From: Bacteroidetes bacterium 4572_114 | Lineage (GTDB): Bacteria > Bacteroidota > Bacteroidia > Bacteroidales > 4484-276 | NCBI GenBank assembly: GCA_002254335.1 | Contig: NIVA01000178.1 | Coordinates: 1-5,057 of the forward strand | Reading direction: 5' to 3' | Length of the DNA: 5,057 nt | Shown here: piece after piece, positions 5,055-5,057 of the stretch | How positions within the stretch are numbered: the first letter of the stretch is position 1 | Layout of the letters: every line of letters begins with the position of its first letter | Made by a program: the position numbers and the translations under genes | Notes under the pieces: generated by a model | Seen by the model: the letters and a program-made list of their open reading frames with translations, nothing else | Databases searched by the model: none | Told to the model about the DNA's origin: nothing

Positions 5055-5057
5055 CAA

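Overview
The window looks like chromosomal DNA from a member of the Bacteroidota, probably a Bacteroidales- or Marinilabiliales-type organism. The evidence is AT-rich coding sequence, genes without clear Shine-Dalgarno sites, several matches to the Bacteroidota -7 promoter box TAnnTTTG, an ORF6N-domain protein of the type common in this phylum, a Bacteroidota-style lipoprotein, and a tRNA gene with no encoded CCA. The species cannot be named from the sequence alone.

Layout. Positions 1-664 (+) are the 3' part of an ORF6N-domain gene with a phospholipase-D-like C-terminal half. Positions 686-916 (+) are the first 73 codons of folB (dihydroneopterin aldolase), which breaks off abruptly. From about 901 to 1077 another reading frame encodes an almost complete cysteine-rich CWC-type zinc-ribbon-like protein with no start codon of its own. 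The simplest reading is a deletion that joined the two genes and damaged both. Positions 1078-1214 separate convergent transcription units and hold a perfect 15-bp inverted repeat whose arms are themselves palindromic. Positions 1215-2900 (-) are an intact glnS (glutaminyl-tRNA synthetase) with its own promoter box. Upstream, also on the minus strand, lie a 205-residue exported protein, probably a small outer-membrane beta-barrel (2953-3570), and a metallophosphoesterase lipoprotein (3576-4388). These two are 5 bp apart and probably form an operon.

The gene-free stretch 4389-4983 is mostly occupied by a non-coding, MITE-like element (about 4456-4900). It has terminal inverted repeats, a second nested inverted repeat, flanking TAATTA copies, an internal hairpin and a separate CACTAAA-rich repeat at its centre. 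The window ends with tRNA-Cys(GCA) at 4984-5054, preceded by a well-formed Bacteroidota-type promoter.

Functionally this is mostly housekeeping (translation: glnS and tRNA-Cys; folate: damaged folB; envelope: lipoprotein and exported protein) interrupted by accessory or mobile DNA. I see no defence system, CRISPR array, biosynthetic cluster or other clearly new multi-gene system. The items most worth a second look are the folB/CWC junction, the palindromic repeat between the convergent genes, and the composite MITE-like element.
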